A stretch of DNA of 64,000 nt from Marsupella aquatica (taxonomy: Eukaryota > Marchantiophyta): assembly GCA_973895155.1 (NCBI GenBank), contig OZ316892.1, positions 26,846,001-26,910,000 on the forward strand. Direction: 5' to 3'. How positions within the stretch are numbered: the first letter of the stretch is position 1; each line of letters begins with the position of its first letter. Below are positions 60,005-64,000 of this stretch, piece after piece. The translations under genes and the position numbers were made by a program. The notes beneath the pieces are model-generated. The model was not told where the DNA came from, made no database searches, and was given only the letters and a program-made list of their open reading frames with translations.

Positions 60005-63000
60005 TTACACGAAGGCTACCGTGGACACAGGATCACATTTCAGGAGAGGGAACTTGCAAACGTCATCTAGAGGCCCAATGCTTGGACAAGTCTGTCCCGA
60101 GGCTTTCTGAATTTGAAGATTGATGAGGGTTTGGCGATTTGCAAGTAGGCAGTCGACATGCCTTGGTAGAATTGGGATGCCATCCGGGCCCACCCACACA
60201 AAAAGGTACCCCGGCCATGGATGATCTACATGAATAGGTCGAAAAGGCACAACAATTTTCCTGCGCCACAAAACATAAACCATTACACATACGGCTAGGA
60301 CATATGCAAAACATGAATCAAGTGTTGAGCAGATTGTTACGAGCGAAGGGTGATTACCTTGTGTGATAAACCCAGTGCCAAATTTGAATGCTGTTGAAGG
60401 TCTTGCGCCTCGCAGCATGTAAAGGCAACCAAGTGTTCCTACTGTATTTGCCTCCAACATTATAGGTGTCGATGAATGGAATACTAACCCCATCCACAAC
60501 TAGGTCTGAATAGGGAGGAATAATTTTGGCCAGGTTGTCAACGTGATGTGTTATGATCTTGCCCAATTCTTGGGTCCATCTCATCTTAGTCCATGATTCG
60601 GGACCAGGTAGGGGTGCACTGGTGTGTTCTTCATTGAGGAAAGACACCTTCTTTGTCTTCTTTGCCTGTTTTTTGTGACCAGGCACCTTTTTCCTGCTAA
60701 TGTGCTGTTGCTTTTCCCTTCCCTGCAAGAACATCAGGCATGACAATGAATTAGGGAATATAACAACAGCAAATGGCATAGAACAGGAAAGAACACAGAC
60801 TGACTTGAGCCTCACCTTAATTTCCGACAAGCGTTTCTCATATGCCTTCAGACGAGTTTCATGTGTAGGTTCTCCTCCTTCTCCTTCCTGTTCCTCTGCA
60901 AATGTACTCTCTTCTGTGGCTTCTTGGCTGTCTTGTTGTGAAGATACTTGTTGTGAAGCTTCTTATTGGGCCCCATCTTCTGAGGGCCCATCTCCTGGGA
61001 CACCATCATCCTCGGGCCCGTCTTCTGTGGCCCCATCTTCTTCATCCCCATCATCTTGGGCCCCATCATCTTGGGCCCCATCTTCTGTCTCCCCATCTTC
61101 TGTGGCAGGATCATCTTCTGTCTCCCCATCTTCTGTGGCAGGATCATACTCTGCCTTGTCATCTTGGGCCCCATCATGTTGGGCCCCATCTTCTGTCTCC
61201 CCATCAGAATTTTCCTTGTCTTCTGTGGCCCCATCATCATCATCCTCTCCAACCTGTTCTTGCGAAGCATGCTCACTAGTGGCATCCTCTGCCCCATCTT
61301 CTGTGGCCCCATCAATGTCTTTCCTGTCTCCACCCCTTTCAGCTTCATCATTTGTGTTGTCATTTGTCTGGAACGCATGACAAACATCTTCAACAGAACA
61401 TCAACCAAAAGCCACAAGTAGAACATAAACCAGAAGCAGAACATAAACCAGAAGTAGAACATAAACCAGAAGACATGCCTAGTATGAATGGCATAGGGAA
61501 ACACATCATACAAAATTGCGATAGGATAGGAGGTCTTGGAATAAAGGCAAAGACAATGTGAGGTACATGGAGAGTGTTGTTGATGTTTTTGCGCTTTTTC
61601 TGAGTTGGTTCATGGCTGTTTGGTACACGCCTTCTCTTCCGTGTAGACGATCTGTCAGGACCTACAGCTTTTTCCTGCACACAAGTAGAAAGAGTCGCAT
61701 TCCATAATACAAAGGAAAGAACATGAATTTGCTTGGAACATCAATGTCCTTAATAGATAGCATATGAATGTGCCTAACCTGGCTTTCGATGGAGGTGTTC
61801 CTTCCCGGTGTGGCCTTGGTCCTAGACCTCAAGCCCTGTCTCTGTCCTTGTGTTTCAGAATTCTTAGCAGGCTTCTTACATGGGGCCTTAGCCTTAGCCT
61901 TACCCTTAGCTCTAGTGTTCGGAGGTGGGTCCTTCTCAACAAGGACACGCTTCTTAAATACAATGTTGTTAGCATCCAAATCAGAGCGGGAAAGATCCAG
62001 TTGGGGCATCCCATCGTCACTGCTCCATTCGGCCACATCTTCTGGAAGCATTGCCTATGACAATCATGCATTTCATATGTCAAACATCACTACCGCATTA
62101 ATATAGCAATACAACATAAAGTAAAATTCACATACCCTTCTCGACAAAACATAACTACATTTCACGTACCCGGTACCGACAGAACATAAACTACAATGAA
62201 TTTACCTCATACCGACAGAACATCAACTACATTGCACATATATACCTGGCACCGACAGAACATAAACTACAATGAACTTACCTCATAGCGACAGAACATG
62301 AACTACATATATATTGCACATACCCTAGCTCGCATCTCCTCTGGATCAATTTGGCGTCTATGATTTTTCCAGAAATCTTCAACGTTTGATTTCACAGCGT
62401 TGAGCAAGCTGGTGAAGCGTTTAGATTTCCTCCATGCATTGTACCGCTCTATGGCCTTACTCAGAACCCATGTTGTCTCATCCTCATCCCCTTCATGAGC
62501 TAACTTGAGGTTATTTGCCCATCGTAGCAACCACGACATTCGCTGTCGCTTGAGTTTCCAAACTCGTGCAGGGTAGGAACCCGAAGTTGACTCTTTGTTG
62601 TGAATCGTGGCTGCCGTACTCAGTGGATTCCTTTAGGCACACACAAACCAAAGCATTCTCTGAATAGCAAAACATAAACCAGGAGTAATGAAATCAATCC
62701 ATACCAGAACATGAACTAGTACTCGTGTGTGGATTGAACGCAAAATGATCGAACCTCTGCCGTGCTGCCGTTTTGGGACGACCAACCGGACACGGTTTTG
62801 GATTCATGCGATGTACTGATCGCATGTGATCCAGAAAAGCCTGCTTCTTCACGAAGTGTTGACATGAGTCATCCGTCATGATTTTGCAAAGAAAACCTGA
62901 CCCTAATGTTCTTCTGTGGGTTGGATTTTTAGCTCGCATCCAATGTTCGTTCATCTTGGCTATTGGGAACTTCTCCCATTCTGACTCCGGTGGAACAGGA

Positions 63001-63047
63001 GGCTTCCCCTTCCTAGGCCCTACAACACATTGCCGAGATGGCGCCAT
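60005..63047 (-). CDS. MULE-2 gene B: unrecognised two-domain accessory protein (about 718 codons, one internal stop)
   Basis: Seven minus-strand exons are read at 62755-63047, 62324-62630, 61779-62054, 61567-61674, 60816-61367, 60358-60722 and 60005-60260. They have GT-AG introns and total exactly 719 codons. The N-terminus (MAPSRQCVVGPRKGKP) leads to a C2H2-like finger (CKIMTDDSCQHF...DHMRSVH). Next come a Trp-rich helical part (MSWLLRWANNLK), a basic linker (RAKGKAKAKAPCKKPAK), a long acidic repeat region (EDGETEDGA types) and a conserved C-terminal region with SFLNEEHTSAPLPGPES, WHWVYHTR and WPGYLFVWVGPDG. A TAA interrupts the acidic exon near 60969-60971, so this copy may be inactive. 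I do not recognise the family. Conservation between diverged elements and the position opposite the transposase suggest a role in transposition, like mudrB by analogy only. Confidence 0.75.
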
Positions 63048-63389
63048 TCCCTGCATGACAGTACCACAACAACGTTGAGTAGAACATAAACTGTGAATTT
63101 GAAGCAAGGGTTGGGAGCGACATTGAAACAATCCATTTAATTGGTAATACCAGAGACTCAGTACTCATATGACATGCAGCAGCGATCAACTGAATGAGTT
63201 GCTTACTTGAGCAGGATGTCCGAGTGAATTGTCGGGCTTGAGTTTCAAAACCGCGCGAAGGCGAAATGTGATAGAACCTAAACAATGACACAGTATTTGC
63301 AAATGAGGAAAAAACCGAAACATCCGATGCTTGCAATGACGATCTCGTTCAAAGCAGTGGGATCACAATCCTGACGTCGTGTGCAGGCA

Positions 63390-63663
63390 AAGCGCGCTTG
63401 AGTGGTCTGGCAGGGTTTCGACAGCAGTCGACTATCGAGACGGGGCAGGGGAGGGGAGGGGAGACGGTTCGTGCTCCCGCCCGATTTCGAAACGGACGGA
63501 CGACGGACGGAATGGCAGTTGTGGCGGTCGAAATCAAAATGGTAGAACATAAACCGAAGTCGCGTCGGGGAACGGGCAGGCTGCATTGGATTTCGTGACG
63601 GGCAGGGTACGGGGTGCCGCTAAACTTGGAGCGCATTAACGCAGCGTAGATTTAACGCAGGGT
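63390..63663 (-). repeat. MULE-2 right terminal inverted repeat
   Basis: Complement of the left TIR, two mismatches in 274 bases; weaker similarity extends inward to about 63328. By position it should contain the gene B promoter. Confidence 0.95.
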
Positions 63664-63672
63664 GTATTCTCG
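63664..63672. repeat. Right 9-bp target duplication of MULE-2 (GTATTCTCG)
   Basis: Exact match to 54509-54517. Confidence 0.96.
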
Positions 63673-63959
63673 CCGTAGCCGTAGCCGCGTCCCATGATCG
63701 ATCGACGGTGCGAGTTCCTGTGTACATCGAGAAGATAATAATTAAGCGCATCAGCGATGACGTTGGCGACGTTGGAGATTTGGTGGGTATAAAAAATCGC
63801 ATATCGTATCGTATGGTGAGAGAGATCCATTAAGCATTTAGTCGCGCACTCCAGCAATCTAGCAAGAAGGAGAGCTTTTCAATCGGCTCGATCGATCGGC
63901 GACTTTGGATCTCGGAAACCTGCGTTGCGTCTCTCTCTTCGTTTCATCGACCAGGAAAG
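63673..63959 (+). promoter_or_regulatory. Core promoter and 5' leader of the metallothionein-like gene
   Basis: A TATA box (TATAAAAAA, 63788-63796) lies 164 bases before the ATG, which implies a leader of about 130 bases. Upstream are TGACG and GTAC (63722-63725) words that can act in plant stress or copper promoters, unproven here. MULE-2 ends 124 bases before the TATA box. The original upstream promoter is now at 54300-54508. Confidence 0.65.
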
Positions 63960-64000
63960 ATGTCGGGCTGCGGAAACGACAAGTGCACCTGCGGATCCGG
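63960..64000 (+). CDS. Metallothionein-like protein, N-terminal fragment
   Basis: The last 41 bases start with ATG after a purine-rich context (AGGAAAGATG) and encode Met-Ser-Gly-Cys-Gly-Asn-Asp-Lys-Cys-Thr-Cys-Gly-Ser before the window ends. The CxxxxCxC spacing with Gly/Ser spacers and the MSGCG start are typical of small plant metallothioneins, cytosolic proteins that bind Cu and Zn through cysteine clusters. With only 13 codons visible the type cannot be decided, and another Cys-rich small protein remains possible. Confidence 0.68.
   Translation, partial: MSGCGNDKCTCGS

Larger units (their letters stand above)
54518..63663 (+). mobile_element. MULE-2: young two-gene Mutator-like element
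   Basis: The 9,146-bp element has TIRs starting ACCCTGC(A/G)TTAAATC that are 274 bp long with two mismatches, weaker TIR similarity further in, and a perfect 9-bp target duplication. Two convergent genes begin about 0.6 kb from each end: transposase (+, 55174-58529) and gene B (-, 60005-63047). A motif-repeat array (58980-59780) separates their 3' ends. The near-identical TIRs point to a recent insertion. Terminal integrity suggests it could still be mobilised in trans, but its own genes each carry a late or internal defect. Confidence 0.96.

Overview
The window is nuclear DNA of a land plant. Genes are split by many short GT-AG introns, intergenic DNA is AT-rich, and the recognisable proteins are plant-type. 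Gene content and style (compact introns of roughly 100-600 bases, a plant alpha-glucan phosphorylase, a plant PDS5 with a C-terminal Tudor-like domain, a Cys-rich metallothionein start) suggest a bryophyte or another non-seed plant. The sequence does not prove the lineage.

Layout. 145-4626 (+) holds the last 11 exons of an H-type (cytosolic, PHS2-like) alpha-glucan phosphorylase; the 5' part lies outside the window. 4627-13198 is non-coding, with decayed dispersed repeats, local duplications and the PDS5 leader. 13199-26531 (+) is a complete cohesin-associated PDS5 gene, read as 34 exons whose lengths sum to 5706 bases (1901 residues). 26532-29181 is intergenic. 29182-48274 is a Mutator-like element (MULE-1) with a perfect 9-bp target duplication. 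Two later insertions are nested in it: a young Ty1/copia retrotransposon (32411-38457) inside the transposase gene, and an unclassified 4-kb insert with its own 9-bp duplication (40201-44226). 48275-54508 is repeat-rich intergenic DNA. 54509-63672 is a second, younger MULE (MULE-2) with near-identical terminal inverted repeats and a perfect 9-bp duplication. It lies just upstream of the core promoter of a metallothionein-like gene that starts at 63960.

The most interesting system is the MULE pair. Removing the two nested insertions shrinks MULE-1 to about 9.0 kb, almost the size of MULE-2 (9.1 kb). Both carry the same two convergent genes starting near opposite TIRs: a MULE/FAR1-type DDE transposase with a SWIM zinc finger and a C-terminal EAR-like DLNxxP motif (+), and a seven-exon gene B (-) for an unrecognised protein of about 718 residues. 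Gene B encodes a C2H2-like finger, a basic linker, an acidic repeat domain and a strongly conserved C-terminal domain. This two-gene convergent layout recalls maize MuDR (mudrA/mudrB), but I do not recognise gene B. A short motif, GTTTATGTTCTGCC and variants, fills the non-coding parts of both elements. It is always in the sense orientation of the local gene, flips at the boundary between the two genes, and is absent from the nested insertions.

Most mobile genes here are damaged. The MULE-1 transposase and gene B carry several lesions. The MULE-2 transposase is open through the DDE and SWIM regions but broken in its last part, and MULE-2 gene B has one in-frame stop. Copia has intact ends and nearly identical LTRs, but a single in-frame TGA separates gag from pol.
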